From: Chlamydiota bacterium
GTDB taxonomy: Bacteria; Chlamydiota; Chlamydiia; Chlamydiales; SM23-39
Direction: 5' to 3'
Assembly: GCA_013285585.1 (NCBI GenBank)
Contig: JABDHH010000003.1
Span: 24,797 to 88,796, forward strand
DNA length: 64,000 nt
Below, piece by piece: positions 17,782-26,265 of this stretch. Under the pieces are notes generated by a model. It was not told the DNA's origin, ran no database searches, and saw only the letters and a list, made by a program, of their open reading frames with translations. Both the position numbers and the translations under genes were made by a program. Position 1 is the first letter of the stretch, and each line of letters begins with the position of its first letter.

Positions 17782-18645
17782 TTAATGCGGCGTTACGAAC
17801 GATTGACCGACGGATTGGATCATCCAGTTCAGCGCCTGGAACCAACTGACCGCTTCTTCGCTCATAACCCGCAGCATCAGGCTCCAAGCGGCGGTCAATA
17901 GGGCGATACCGACCCAAGATTTGAGTGCGATCCCGAGAAACACGATCTGTACTTGAGGGGCAAGGCGGTTAGCGATTCCGAGGAATAAGTCGGTGAGCAG
18001 AATCCCTATAAGGGCGGGGGCTGCAAGTTGGATGGCGATCTTCATCATCATGCCGCTCAAGCCGTAGATCTCTACCCAAAACGAATTTTGCGCGTGCATG
18101 ATCGTGGAGCTGATGATTGCGTCGACCGGAATCAACCGATAAGAATCAGCGACTCCGTTGAGATAGATAAAAGGGCCGTCAAAAGTAAAAAAAAGGGCGA
18201 TGAGGATGAAATTAGCAAGGAGGCCAATGGGTCCTGTTTGAGTTTGCGTGGTGGGATCGGACACTTGAAGAGAGGATGCTCCTCGCTGGAAATCGACCAA
18301 GCTGCCTGCCATCTGCGCGATGACGAAGGGGACCGTAGCGAGAAAGCCCAAAATGAACCCGATGAGAAGCTCTTTAAGAAAGTATCCGATGAATGCTGGC
18401 GAAAAGGGAATTTCTCCATGGACAACCAAAAGATTCTGAGGAAGAAAAATGGCGACGAGGGAGAGCGCAAAGCCGATTCGCATCGGTCCCTTCACATTGC
18501 TTGAGCCTAGAAAGGGGGCGAGGCCGACAATAGGAAGAACCCTTCCCAGGGTCAGAAAGAAAATGGAGAGGACGGTCATGGGCTGTAAGTTAGGAAGGGA
18601 AAGAAGCATCGAAAGATAGCTTTCGGTGGCCGATAATGTGTTCAC
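17782..18645 (-). CDS. sctT: SctT, type III secretion export apparatus protein
   Basis: Inner-membrane component of the type III secretion export gate (CdsT of Chlamydia, FliR homologue). The 287-residue protein has about six hydrophobic segments and the conserved N-terminal pattern LTLGRVLPIVGLAPFLGSSN then GPMRIGFALSL, and the internal FILGFLATVPFVIAQMAGSL. Its start overlaps the sctS stop (ATGA). The stop codon coincides with the target duplication of MITE-A copy 2. Length is close to other SctT proteins, so it seems complete. Confidence 0.92.
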   Translation of the reverse strand: MNTLSATESYLSMLLSLPNLQPMTVLSIFFLTLGRVLPIVGLAPFLGSSNVKGPMRIGFALSLVAIFLPQNLLVVHGEIPFSPAFIGYFLKELLIGFILGFLATVPFVIAQMAGSLVDFQRGASSLQVSDPTTQTQTGPIGLLANFILIALFFTFDGPFIYLNGVADSYRLIPVDAIISSTIMHAQNSFWVEIYGLSGMMMKIAIQLAAPALIGILLTDLFLGIANRLAPQVQIVFLGIALKSWVGIALLTAAWSLMLRVMSEEAVSWFQALNWMIQSVGQSFVTPH

Positions 18646-18917
18646 GATGGAGTAGCCCAGCGGGGGATGCTAGTGAGGATCGCATTGGTGTACTGCATGA
18701 CCTGGGCTCCGAGCCATCCTCCCAAGAGAATGATGGTGAAGACGACGGCAAACAGCTTGACGGTGAATGAAAGGGTTTGTTCCTGGATTTGGGTCGCGGC
18801 CTGAAAAATGGCCACGAGAAGGCCCAAGATCATGCTGATGATGATGGGAGGTCCCGAGAGGATGAGGATGAGCATCAGCGCTTGATAGCTCAGTTGGAAA
18901 ATTTCATTTTGGAACAT
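18642..18917 (-). CDS. sctS: SctS, type III secretion export apparatus protein
   Basis: A 91-residue inner-membrane protein with two transmembrane hairpin helices (ALMLILILSGPPIIISMILG and LLVAIFQAATQIQEQTL...). The polar LVAIFQAATQIQEQTLSF motif between and after the helices is the SctS/FliQ signature. It forms the export gate with SctR and SctT. It lies between sctR (14 bases upstream) and sctT (4-base overlap). Confidence 0.95.
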   Translation of the reverse strand: MFQNEIFQLSYQALMLILILSGPPIIISMILGLLVAIFQAATQIQEQTLSFTVKLFAVVFTIILLGGWLGAQVMQYTNAILTSIPRWATPS

Positions 18918-18931
18918 CTATTTCCTTTGCT

Positions 18932-19726
18932 CTATCTAAACGACATCGCAAGGCCCTGGATCAAGACCGTCCATCCGTCTACAATTACGAGAAGCAGCAG
19001 CTTGATAGGCAACGCGATCGTGAGAGGAGAGAGCATCATCATACCCATCGCGAGAAGGATGTTGGATACGACCATGTCGATCACGAAAAACGGCAGATAG
19101 ATCAGTACGGCGATCTCGAACGCGCTCTTGAGCTGGCTCGTGATGAAAGAGGGGATGAGCACGATGAAATCATCGGCCTTCAACTGGGTTTTATAGGGTT
19201 CGGGAAAGATGCGATAAGCTAGCTGGTAAAAACCTTGGATATGCTTAGCTCCGCAGTTGCGCTGCAGAAAACTCCGAAGCGGCTCTTTCGCCTGCTCTAC
19301 GACATTCACGACGAAGAATGCGGCAGCGCTCGACATGACGGGGAGCGATCCCGTATTTTCGATCACGTCATGCGCTGCGGTGTACATGGCAAGCCCGGTA
19401 GGGAACATCACGTATATGGTCATGAGCAGGGCGACGCCGTTGAGCACCTGGTTGGGAGGGGTCTGTTGGACCCCGAGCGCTTGCCGGAACATGGATAAAA
19501 CGACGACGATCTTCATGAACGAGGTGAGGAGCATGATCGCAAAGGGCAAAAGCGATAGGCCTGCCAAAACAGCGAGTTTGGTAACGAGCGACGGATTCGG
19601 GTTGCCGTTTTCATCTGTCTGAACCGCTTGGCTTACAGCTTTGCCTATGGGCGTTTGCGCTGGAGGCGCGTTTTGAGCCAAGAGAGGGGCAGCCGCAAAA
19701 ATAAAAAAAATGAACCACTTAAACAT
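18932..19726 (-). CDS. sctR: SctR, type III secretion export apparatus protein
   Basis: Core export-gate protein (FliP homologue), 264 residues with a signal-like N-terminus (MFKWFIFFIFAAAPLLA). Diagnostic stretches are LPFAIMLLTSFMKIVVVLSM, RQALGVQQTPPNQVLNGVAL and, near the C-terminus, LPFFVIDMVVSNILLAMGMM and LSPLTIALPIKLLLLV. The start overlaps the stop of sctL by one base. Length and motif order are normal. Confidence 0.96.
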   Translation of the reverse strand: MFKWFIFFIFAAAPLLAQNAPPAQTPIGKAVSQAVQTDENGNPNPSLVTKLAVLAGLSLLPFAIMLLTSFMKIVVVLSMFRQALGVQQTPPNQVLNGVALLMTIYVMFPTGLAMYTAAHDVIENTGSLPVMSSAAAFFVVNVVEQAKEPLRSFLQRNCGAKHIQGFYQLAYRIFPEPYKTQLKADDFIVLIPSFITSQLKSAFEIAVLIYLPFFVIDMVVSNILLAMGMMMLSPLTIALPIKLLLLVIVDGWTVLIQGLAMSFR

Positions 19727-20355
19727 CAGAACAACTTGCCCATAAAGGATTCAAAAGCCGATTCGAGGGCGCGCCACTGGTTTTCAAGTTGCGCATTGAT
19801 AATTCCTGCTTCTGTCTCGATGATACATCCGCCGGGTTCGATATCGTCCCGTTCTTGGATCGAGAGGCTTTGGAGGTGCTCGAAGATCTTTTTGATTTTC
19901 GGCTTTGACTCTTCCAGGCTTTCAAGATCAGATTTGTTCACATAGATGATGATTTTTTTATGCTGGGTGACGGGTTTGAGAGAATTGAGGACGATATCGA
20001 CGATCCTGTCGGGATGGATCTTCAATTCTTCTCCAATGATCTTGCGCGCGGCGGACAAGGTCAAGGGGAGCATCTTTTTCTGAATCTCGACCCGCAGCTG
20101 CTTCAATTCTTCGTCTAGGGCCATTAGATGTTTGTTAAACGATTCTAACCCGGATTGGAATCCTTCTTCGAATCCCAATTTTTTTTGCTCTTCGGCATCG
20201 ATCTCGGTTTGTCTTTTGAGTTCTTCTGTTTCTTTTTCTACTTGTTTGAGGATTTCGACAGCTTTATGGAGGGTTGAAAATTCTTTGGAGGGAATCTTTT
20301 TTTCCCCCGGAGCGATCCGCACTTCTTTGCCGGAGATCAACGAAAATAACTTCAT
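19726..20355 (-). CDS. sctL: SctL, type III secretion ATPase stator
   Basis: A 209-residue soluble protein of the SctL/FliH/YscL family, which tethers and restrains the secretion ATPase under the export gate. Residues 25-110 are highly charged and helical (EILKQVEKETEELKRQTEID...), fitting the coiled stalk. The C-terminal part (LSAARKIIGEELKIHPDRIV, ...GCIIETEAGIINAQLENQW) is the conserved FliH-like domain. Position between sctK-like and sctR matches the chlamydial CT559-CT564 order. Overlaps the upstream gene by 4 bases. Confidence 0.88.
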   Translation of the reverse strand: MKLFSLISGKEVRIAPGEKKIPSKEFSTLHKAVEILKQVEKETEELKRQTEIDAEEQKKLGFEEGFQSGLESFNKHLMALDEELKQLRVEIQKKMLPLTLSAARKIIGEELKIHPDRIVDIVLNSLKPVTQHKKIIIYVNKSDLESLEESKPKIKKIFEHLQSLSIQERDDIEPGGCIIETEAGIINAQLENQWRALESAFESFMGKLF

Positions 20356-21200
20356 GCTATCTCCTTCAGGAGATCTTCGATTTGAGATATAATCGGCTGG
20401 CTTGCGCCCCGAGCGGCTTCCGACTCTACCAGCTTCGCAAGGGTTTTGCCTCTTCCGATATCAAGCTGGTGGCTTATGTACCATATAAAATCGGGATGTT
20501 GCGTGGAAAGCGCGGCGCCAAGGCGGGCCAGCCCTCTTTTATGCAAGAGAAGCCGAAAGGACTTTTCGGTGCCGTCCCATTTTTCCAATGGGAGGCGCAT
20601 CGCAGTGAAAGGTTGCTTCGTGTTGGCCGCTTTTTTCAGGGACTTCTTCTCTTCCTCAGATAAGAAACTGTAGATTTTCTTCAGGATTTTTGTCTCTACA
20701 ATTTGCCTGAGTTCCGAAGCGAGGTCGTTCAGAGAAAGAGCATCGATGAGCTGGACAAGCTGCTTTTTGTCGAGGCGAAGCATTGAGGCGATTGGGGTCG
20801 GCGGAAGAAAGTAGACGGGTAGGAGCTGCACCGGTTCCCCAGTCAAATTTTCTTCAAGGGTTTGCACTGCGAACTCTTTTACGATCTGGCTTAATTCTTC
20901 ATTTGGAATCGTTTTGATTTTTAGCTCGCGGCACAAATTTTCCTTCGACAGAGGGGAAAGCGCGCTCAAAAAAAGCTTTTGTTCCCGCAGCGTCAGGGTT
21001 TCGAATGCGGGAAGGAGCCACGACCAGTGAATCCGTTCCAAAAGAGGAAGTTCTTCTATGTCCGTTTCCACTTCCGACGTGGGCATGGCGTCGAGCCGCT
21101 CCCTTGTCGTTTCTGGCAAAAAACGCTGAAGCGATTCCCTATAGTTCTCGGGGTAGCGGTTCAAAATGGATTTCAATACCCATTCGCTGGAGTTCATCAT
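20352..21200 (-). CDS. SctK-like sorting-platform protein (CT560-type)
   Basis: A 282-residue soluble, helical and charged protein between sctJ and sctL, the place held by CT560 in Chlamydia trachomatis, which is regarded as the SctK counterpart. SctK links the cytosolic sorting platform to the basal-body ring. Sequence similarity in this family is very low, so the call rests on position, size and helical make-up. Recognisable features are leucine-rich helices in residues 65-110 and 150-200 and a cluster of lysines near residues 190-205. Two adjacent ATG codons open it, overlapping the sctJ stop. Confidence 0.7.
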   Translation of the reverse strand: MMNSSEWVLKSILNRYPENYRESLQRFLPETTRERLDAMPTSEVETDIEELPLLERIHWSWLLPAFETLTLREQKLFLSALSPLSKENLCRELKIKTIPNEELSQIVKEFAVQTLEENLTGEPVQLLPVYFLPPTPIASMLRLDKKQLVQLIDALSLNDLASELRQIVETKILKKIYSFLSEEEKKSLKKAANTKQPFTAMRLPLEKWDGTEKSFRLLLHKRGLARLGAALSTQHPDFIWYISHQLDIGRGKTLAKLVESEAARGASQPIISQIEDLLKEIA

Positions 21201-22096
21201 GGGATTTTAGGAGGAAGTTCAAATTCTTCCGGTTCTTTTTTCTTTAGAAAAGGGATCCGCAAGTAGGGGAAGAACCGGTAGACCAGCCACCCTGTCAAGC
21301 CGAGAGAGACCAAAAGGAGGAACGTGAAGAGCAAGAAGATGAAACGGAATCGGGAGATTGAGCTTTGCGTCATGACCAGGCCCCAGATGCTGACATGCGT
21401 TTGCAGCGCCTTTGGCCCAATCGGTTCGCCTTCCGGAGTCAGGGTGATGTCGGCGAATCTCGACCGGTCGGAGATGACCGCTACGTCGTCATAGCTCAAG
21501 CCGCTGACGCTGCCCGACATGAGGCGTTTGATTTTGATCTCGATATGGCTGTTCGGGTCTTCCAAAACCCCTTGGTGTTTTACATAGACGGCGGCCGTGA
21601 TTTTCGGCTGAGCTGCTCCCGGAACCGGCGCTCCGGCGCCTCCTCCTCCAGTGACATTCGGGAATGAAATTTGGACATCGGCATCGATCACACCGTCGAT
21701 TTTCCGGATGGTATTTTTCAGTTCTTCAGCAAGCCCAGCCTGATACCGGACCGTTTCTTCCAGAGTGGAAGACATGAGTCCTGATTTTGCGAAGAGTTCC
21801 AACAAAGTCGTTCCCTTTTTTCTCGGCAACCCCACTTTATTCAAAATGGACATCGCATCGACGACCCTATCCGATGCTACGGTAATCATGTATTGGCTGG
21901 CGGTCGCGGCCCCGCCGCCGACTCCGGTGGTGGGCGCGACGACTTTTTGAGCGTCGACGCCTTTGGATGCGAGAAAAACGACGATTTCGTTCGCGTCTCG
22001 TTCGGAAATGTTATTTACGATCGTCTGGTTTGTTTCGCATGAGGCTAGCAAAAAGAGCGCCAAGAGCGTTGCGAATCGGAAGAACTGCTTTTTCAT
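21197..22096 (-). CDS. sctJ: SctJ, type III secretion inner-ring lipoprotein
   Basis: A 299-residue lipoprotein of the YscJ/FliF family that forms the inner-membrane ring of the injectisome. It has a signal peptide with lipobox LLASC (cysteine near residue 19), then the periplasmic ring domains with NNISERDANEIVVFLASKG and ARYQAGLAEELKNTIRKIDG-like sequence (VRYQAGLAEEL). A transmembrane helix at about residues 250-272 (FIFLLFTFLLLVSLGLTGWL) precedes a basic cytoplasmic tail. First gene of the visible sctJ-sctT run; its upstream region contains repeats, so its promoter probably lies in 22100-22160. Confidence 0.94.
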   Translation of the reverse strand: MKKQFFRFATLLALFLLASCETNQTIVNNISERDANEIVVFLASKGVDAQKVVAPTTGVGGGAATASQYMITVASDRVVDAMSILNKVGLPRKKGTTLLELFAKSGLMSSTLEETVRYQAGLAEELKNTIRKIDGVIDADVQISFPNVTGGGGAGAPVPGAAQPKITAAVYVKHQGVLEDPNSHIEIKIKRLMSGSVSGLSYDDVAVISDRSRFADITLTPEGEPIGPKALQTHVSIWGLVMTQSSISRFRFIFLLFTFLLLVSLGLTGWLVYRFFPYLRIPFLKKKEPEEFELPPKIP

Positions 22097-22157
22097 GGAT
22101 GAACCGCCCTACACATCTTATATCATCTGGGAGGTGAGTATTTCAATAGAGAAAAGG

Positions 22158-22236
22158 TAAGAGGATATCTACAAAATGAGGATTCGTCGCTTTTTGGAAT
22201 TATTTTGGCCGCTTTTCGACTTCAAAACTTAGGAAC
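22158..22236. repeat. Half copy of element F
   Basis: GATATCTACAAAATGAGG followed by TTTTGGCCGCTTTTCGACTTC matches one arm of the palindrome at 13279-13457. The other arm is absent; the MITE-B copy starts 8 bases further on. Apart from these two repeats, nothing else is seen between sctJ and the gene ending at 22476. Confidence 0.5.
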
Positions 22237-22244
22237 TGTCTAAA

Positions 22245-22424
22245 GAGGCAATTGCAAAACTCCCGGCGCCAGAAAAATCGATGATTTTCAGCCAGTTTGC
22301 CTGGGCCGTAGGCCCTTTACCTTGTGGCCGAGCACATACTTGAGCAAAGTAGGGCTCGGCCACAAGGAGGCAAAATGGCTTAAAAGGGCGATTTTGTTGG
22401 TCCCGCGAGTTTTGCAATTGGCTC
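22245..22424. mobile_element. MITE-B copy 1 (180 bp, TSD TAAA)
   Basis: A palindromic element with ends GAGGCAATTGCAAAACTC and an inverted partner with one mismatch, flanked by TAAA on both sides. The centre forms a second strong hairpin (CCTTGTGGCCGAGC against GCTCGGCCACAAGG). It has no coding capacity. The second copy, in opposite orientation, is at 25978. Confidence 0.85.
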
Positions 22425-22475
22425 TAAAGAGACAATTCCTTAGGGGCAGGCAATTTTAGACGATTACTGAGGTGG

Positions 22476-24284
22476 CTAGAGAACTTTGAGTTCGGGGTGG
22501 TAGGACACCCGGGGGTAGGTCGCCGGCTGGGTGGGCAATGGCGATATCGGCGGGGCAGGGGGCGCAGAGGGCTCCACGTTCAGATTTTCAATAACCAGCG
22601 ATTTTTCACTCAATGACGAAGGTCCATGTGGATCGAGGTTTTCCATCGTGAGATTCGCGGTGTGAGCGATCGTTGGCTCTGCAACATTTTTTGACACGTC
22701 GATGATCCTGTCTTCCGATAGTATCTGATCTCGTTTGACAGGCTGCTCAACATCAACTTTCTCAACTTCGGTCAGGGAAGAGGGCTCTTCATGATTCCTT
22801 TCTACAGGGGCGGTTGGTCTGGGCTGAGCGGCCGAATAGCTTGGAATGAATTGAGAGAATACGGGCTGGATGGGAAGTGCGCTGCTGAATCTGACAGGCT
22901 CTGGCGCTGTACTGGATGTCTGGCGATCTAAGTGCAAGGAGGCGGCAATTGGCGTTTCTTTCGGCAACGGAAGGAACTCGATGGATTGCGCCGGAGGAGC
23001 TGAAGGCTCCAAGGGTCTTTGAGTTTCGGCTGGCTGAATCGCCAAATGAAGAGATGCCGGGGCGTTATGCTTTTCAACAGTAGCGTGAAAGGGAATCTGC
23101 TGCTTGCCGCTGTCCATCGCGGATCTCAGATCTAGCTTTTCAACAGTGACGATGTTTTGAATCGGCCGATCGGAAATTTGTGCCTCAGCGGGGAGAGCAT
23201 GAGAGTGTTCGGCTTGGGAGATGGTGAGTGGGCTGCTTTTCTGTCCTATTTCGAATTTTGAAATTTCCGCCGGTGGAATTTTTGGCAAAGGTTCGGATTG
23301 CAGAAGAACGGATTCTTTCTTGGCAACAGCAGCTGCAAGAATGAATGCGCGGCTCTCTACTTGCGGTTTTTCGCCTGATGGGCTCTCTCTGTCAGTGAGG
23401 ATGGGGTCCACTGGACTTAAATATCTTGAAGGTTGTTCTCTGTCGGTGAAGATGGGAGCAGCTTGGCTGAATGAAGCAATGACGGCCCCGTTTTCAACCG
23501 GCTCCATTTGGGTTGGAGGAACAGGTGCGTTCCCGAGGTTTTGCACCTGGAGTTGTGCAGCAATCATCGATTCCTTTCCGCTGGTCTCGGAAGAGGAGAG
23601 GAAAAGCGGGGCTGTGCCTGGTTCTTTGATTTGGGGGATTGCAGGGGAACTGGGTTGATGGAATGAGGCGTCCACTTGTAGTACGGCGCGGTCCGAATCC
23701 GGTTTTCGGAAAGAGGAATCGCCCGGAAGAGACATAGGGATATTGGTAGGATTCATCGACAAAATGGGTTTGAGCATCAGGGATGCGTGGCGCTCAAATC
23801 CCGGATTGTCTTTTATATCAATAAAACTCGGATTGGCTTTTGCAAGATTTTCTTTCAGTCCTGGAGATCCAGGCGCGACCTGGCGATCGGGGGAGGGTTT
23901 CGAAAACGGGATCCCTCCCTGGGAGGTTGAGGCGAGGCTGCCAGGTTGGTAAAGAGCGGGAAGGCTGCCAGGTTGGTAAAGGGGAAGGATTGCTTGTATG
24001 GAAGGCGTTCTGTACAAGGTGTTTGCAGAAAAGGATTCCCAACCTTGAGAATCGATTCCCGCGATCTCTTTAGATTCTTCAAGAGGTTCTGAAGTCGATC
24101 TGCTTTTCTTTTTAGAGGGCAATTGAGGCTTGGCGAGATTGTTTTCAATTATCCTGGCCTTTTGAATAGGGGAGGGGGTAGCGCGGGAAAAAGTGCGCTG
24201 CAAAATGGGCAGGCTCACCTTATTCACCTTCTTCGGGCCTAAGCCAAGAGTCGAATTAGAAATATATTTACTGTTAGAAGCCAT
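22476..24284 (-). CDS. Proline/serine-rich protein of unknown function
   Basis: A 602-residue protein that I do not recognise. It has no signal peptide or membrane segment and is extremely rich in Pro, Ser, Gln and Glu, so it is probably disordered over most of its length. The N-terminal 60 residues are basic (KKVNKVSLPILQR, PSKKKSRST). Short imperfect repeats occur, such as LYQPGSLPALYQPGSLA, and FTDREQPSRYLSPVDPILTDRE. The C-terminus is a proline cluster (PSAPPAPPISPLPTQP). It lies directly downstream of the secretion genes and between inverted MITE-B copies. A secreted effector is possible but rests on location and composition only. The single long frame over 1.8 kb with normal starts supports it being real. 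Confidence 0.6.
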   Translation of the reverse strand: MASNSKYISNSTLGLGPKKVNKVSLPILQRTFSRATPSPIQKARIIENNLAKPQLPSKKKSRSTSEPLEESKEIAGIDSQGWESFSANTLYRTPSIQAILPLYQPGSLPALYQPGSLASTSQGGIPFSKPSPDRQVAPGSPGLKENLAKANPSFIDIKDNPGFERHASLMLKPILSMNPTNIPMSLPGDSSFRKPDSDRAVLQVDASFHQPSSPAIPQIKEPGTAPLFLSSSETSGKESMIAAQLQVQNLGNAPVPPTQMEPVENGAVIASFSQAAPIFTDREQPSRYLSPVDPILTDRESPSGEKPQVESRAFILAAAVAKKESVLLQSEPLPKIPPAEISKFEIGQKSSPLTISQAEHSHALPAEAQISDRPIQNIVTVEKLDLRSAMDSGKQQIPFHATVEKHNAPASLHLAIQPAETQRPLEPSAPPAQSIEFLPLPKETPIAASLHLDRQTSSTAPEPVRFSSALPIQPVFSQFIPSYSAAQPRPTAPVERNHEEPSSLTEVEKVDVEQPVKRDQILSEDRIIDVSKNVAEPTIAHTANLTMENLDPHGPSSLSEKSLVIENLNVEPSAPPAPPISPLPTQPATYPRVSYHPELKVL

Positions 24285-24454
24285 TTCGGAACAACCATAT
24301 TTTATTATAATTATATTAAATATTGTATTTTTTGTAAAATTAAATTTATATTCTTATCCCATTTTTGATCTGGAATTAGGATGATCTTAAGTGTCTCAAT
24401 TTGAGCAAATTAGATGGGTGTGCTGACTTCGGCTCCTAACTTTTGAAGTGGAAC

Positions 24455-25819
24455 CTATCCCTGAAATAGTTTTAAAAGCCACTTGAGACAATCGCCGAAG
24501 CGGCTGAAAAGATCATGGAGAGCGCCGGCAAGACCCGCTTTTTCTTCGACTCGTGAATGGCCAAAGTCCAGTTTTATGGAGTTTTGGTTCAAACCGGAAC
24601 AAAAATCTGTTTTCCAATAGAGTTCAAGATTGTCCATAGCAGATTGATCGCCGTTCCTGGCAGACAATTCCTTTGGATTGCAAAACACGCTGTCAAAAGT
24701 GTCTCTTATGGAGTCTTTGTTCAGGTGGGAACAACCAGCCGCACGCCATTGCTGTTCAAGTGCTGTCATAGCAGATGGACCGCCGTTCTTGGCAGACAAT
24801 TCCTGTTGGTTGCAATACTCGATATGCGCGATTTTAAAAGCATCTCTTAATGCTTTTTGGTCCGAATGAGAACAAGCACCGCGATTCCACAAGGACTCAA
24901 GCTTGTTCATCAAAGTTTTATCGCCGTTCTTGGCAGACAATTCCTGTTGGTTGCAATGCTTGATATGCGCGATTTTAAAAGCATCTCTTATTGCTTTTTG
25001 GTCCGAATGAGAACAAGCACCGCGATTCCAGTCTTTTTCAAGAGATTGCATACTCTCGTACCAGCCCTCCCTTGCGGAGCTTAATGTGTGTGGGTTGCAG
25101 TTATCATCATTTGTGATAAGAGGTGATGAAGGAGAAGGTGTTAATGGTGATGGAGGTTGTGGAAGTGATGGCGTTTGAGTTTGGACTGTTGGCGAGCTAG
25201 GCGTTGGTGATGGCGCGCTTTGTGGCGTTAGTGTTGGGTCTTGGAGCAGGCCAAAGTCTGAGATGAACGGATTGTGATTAGGATTACATACAGGTTGTGG
25301 AGATGGAGGGATGGGTGGATGTGATGGCATTGGGGTTTGGACTGTTGGCGAGCTAGGCACTGTCGATGAGCTTGGTGTCGGTGGGTTTGTTGGCGGATTG
25401 GTCGGTGGGTTTGTTGGCGGTGACGGTGGTGTCAGTGATGACAAAATACCTGTTTTGATGATGAAGGCAGAGAAAGCTATTACACTTATAGCAAGAACTG
25501 TGTAAGCCACCGGTTTTACCCAGGCAGGTGCGATATTCGTTTTTGCAGAAAGGGCTTTCACTCTGGCATTCAAACCGTTTACATCGCTCTTTTGTTGCTC
25601 ATATTCCTCGCGAACCTCGCGGGTGATTTTTGTGCCGGCATGGATCGCTTTTCCATCCTTGTTCAATTGTTTCGCAAGGGTAGCAAGCTTCTCTATAGGT
25701 CCCTTCAAGTCAACTTTTTTGCCTTTCTCTGCGCGAGCACATTCAGCTTGGATTTCTTGAATGATCTTCGCTCTTTCCGTGAAATTTTGAACCGTTAAAT
25801 TAAAATTTATTGCCGACAT
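24455..25819 (-). CDS. Membrane protein with proline-rich linker and four cysteine repeats
   Basis: A 454-residue protein of unknown function, counted from ATG 25819; the upstream in-frame start at 25873 adds 18 unlikely residues. Layout: a charged helical N-terminal domain (1-95), one transmembrane helix (about 103-127), a Pro/Thr/Ser linker with tandem NPPT units (130-250), then four repeats of about 45 residues. Each repeat starts CNxxELSAxNG and contains an ALExxW and a second cysteine in GACSHSDQKAxRDAF. The two conserved cysteines per repeat suggest disulfides outside the cytoplasm. The last 25 residues (AGLAGALHDLFSRFGDCLKW) match the end of the glycosyltransferase at 26266. The DNA repeats are about 130-140 bp each. 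Confidence 0.68.
   Translation of the reverse strand: MSAINFNLTVQNFTERAKIIQEIQAECARAEKGKKVDLKGPIEKLATLAKQLNKDGKAIHAGTKITREVREEYEQQKSDVNGLNARVKALSAKTNIAPAWVKPVAYTVLAISVIAFSAFIIKTGILSSLTPPSPPTNPPTNPPTNPPTPSSSTVPSSPTVQTPMPSHPPIPPSPQPVCNPNHNPFISDFGLLQDPTLTPQSAPSPTPSSPTVQTQTPSLPQPPSPLTPSPSSPLITNDDNCNPHTLSSAREGWYESMQSLEKDWNRGACSHSDQKAIRDAFKIAHIKHCNQQELSAKNGDKTLMNKLESLWNRGACSHSDQKALRDAFKIAHIEYCNQQELSAKNGGPSAMTALEQQWRAAGCSHLNKDSIRDTFDSVFCNPKELSARNGDQSAMDNLELYWKTDFCSGLNQNSIKLDFGHSRVEEKAGLAGALHDLFSRFGDCLKWLLKLFQG
24545..25097 (-). repeat. Four degenerate cysteine-module repeats
   Basis: Within the gene above, four tandem units of about 45 codons. The two units in the middle of the array (near 24780-25030) are nearly identical at DNA level, sharing GACAATTCCTGTTGGTTGCA and the run around TTTTGGTCCGAATGAGAACA. 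The outer ones are more diverged. This points to growth by duplication. Confidence 0.75.
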
Positions 25820-25977
25820 AAGAATGCTTGTTGATTGTCTGTATATTATACTAAAATCAGAAATTATGTACAAGGCACATGATCAATGTCAGGAACTCTT
25901 GCTGAAAAATATTAGTATCTTTATGAAAACGTTAATTATTCATATCCACTTCGATGAAGAATAAATAATTCAATTAC

Positions 25978-26158
25978 GAGGCAATTGCAAAACTCGCGGG
26001 ACCAACAAAATCGCCCTTTTAAGCCATTTTGCCTCCTTGTGGCCGAAGCCCTACTTTGCTCAAAGTTGTGCTCGGCCACAAGGTAAAGGGCCTACGGTCC
26101 AGGCAAACTGGCTGAAAATCATCGATTTTTCTGGCGCCGGGAGTTTTGCAATTGCCTC
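25978..26158. mobile_element. MITE-B copy 2 (181 bp, TSD TTAC)
   Basis: Second copy of the element at 22245, in inverted orientation, with ends GAGGCAATTGCAAAACTC and its exact inverse. It is flanked by TTAC at 25974-25977 and 26159-26162. Together with copy 1 it brackets about 3.5 kb with two genes. Confidence 0.88.
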
Positions 26159-26184
26159 TTACTTCAAGAATTTTTGTTAAGGAC

Positions 26185-26265
26185 CACTAACGCTGATTCA
26201 AATTCAGGGCGCCTCCTAGCAAAATCTGAGAGCTTTCAAGTGGAAGGAGTATATACCCATTTCCC
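26185..26265. repeat. Partial copy of element C
   Basis: CGCTGATTCAAATTCAGGGC and GAGAGCTTTCAAGTGGAA are shared with the palindrome at 42243-42475, here in shorter form. The right part continues into the DNA duplicated near 24440, so the two repeats overlap. Confidence 0.5.

Noticed and set aside
17613..17849. Short genes reading out of MITE-A copies
   Set aside because: The same peptide (LGLATSALQQIFRLHSCL) recurs at every copy; it is repeat-derived and not a gene.
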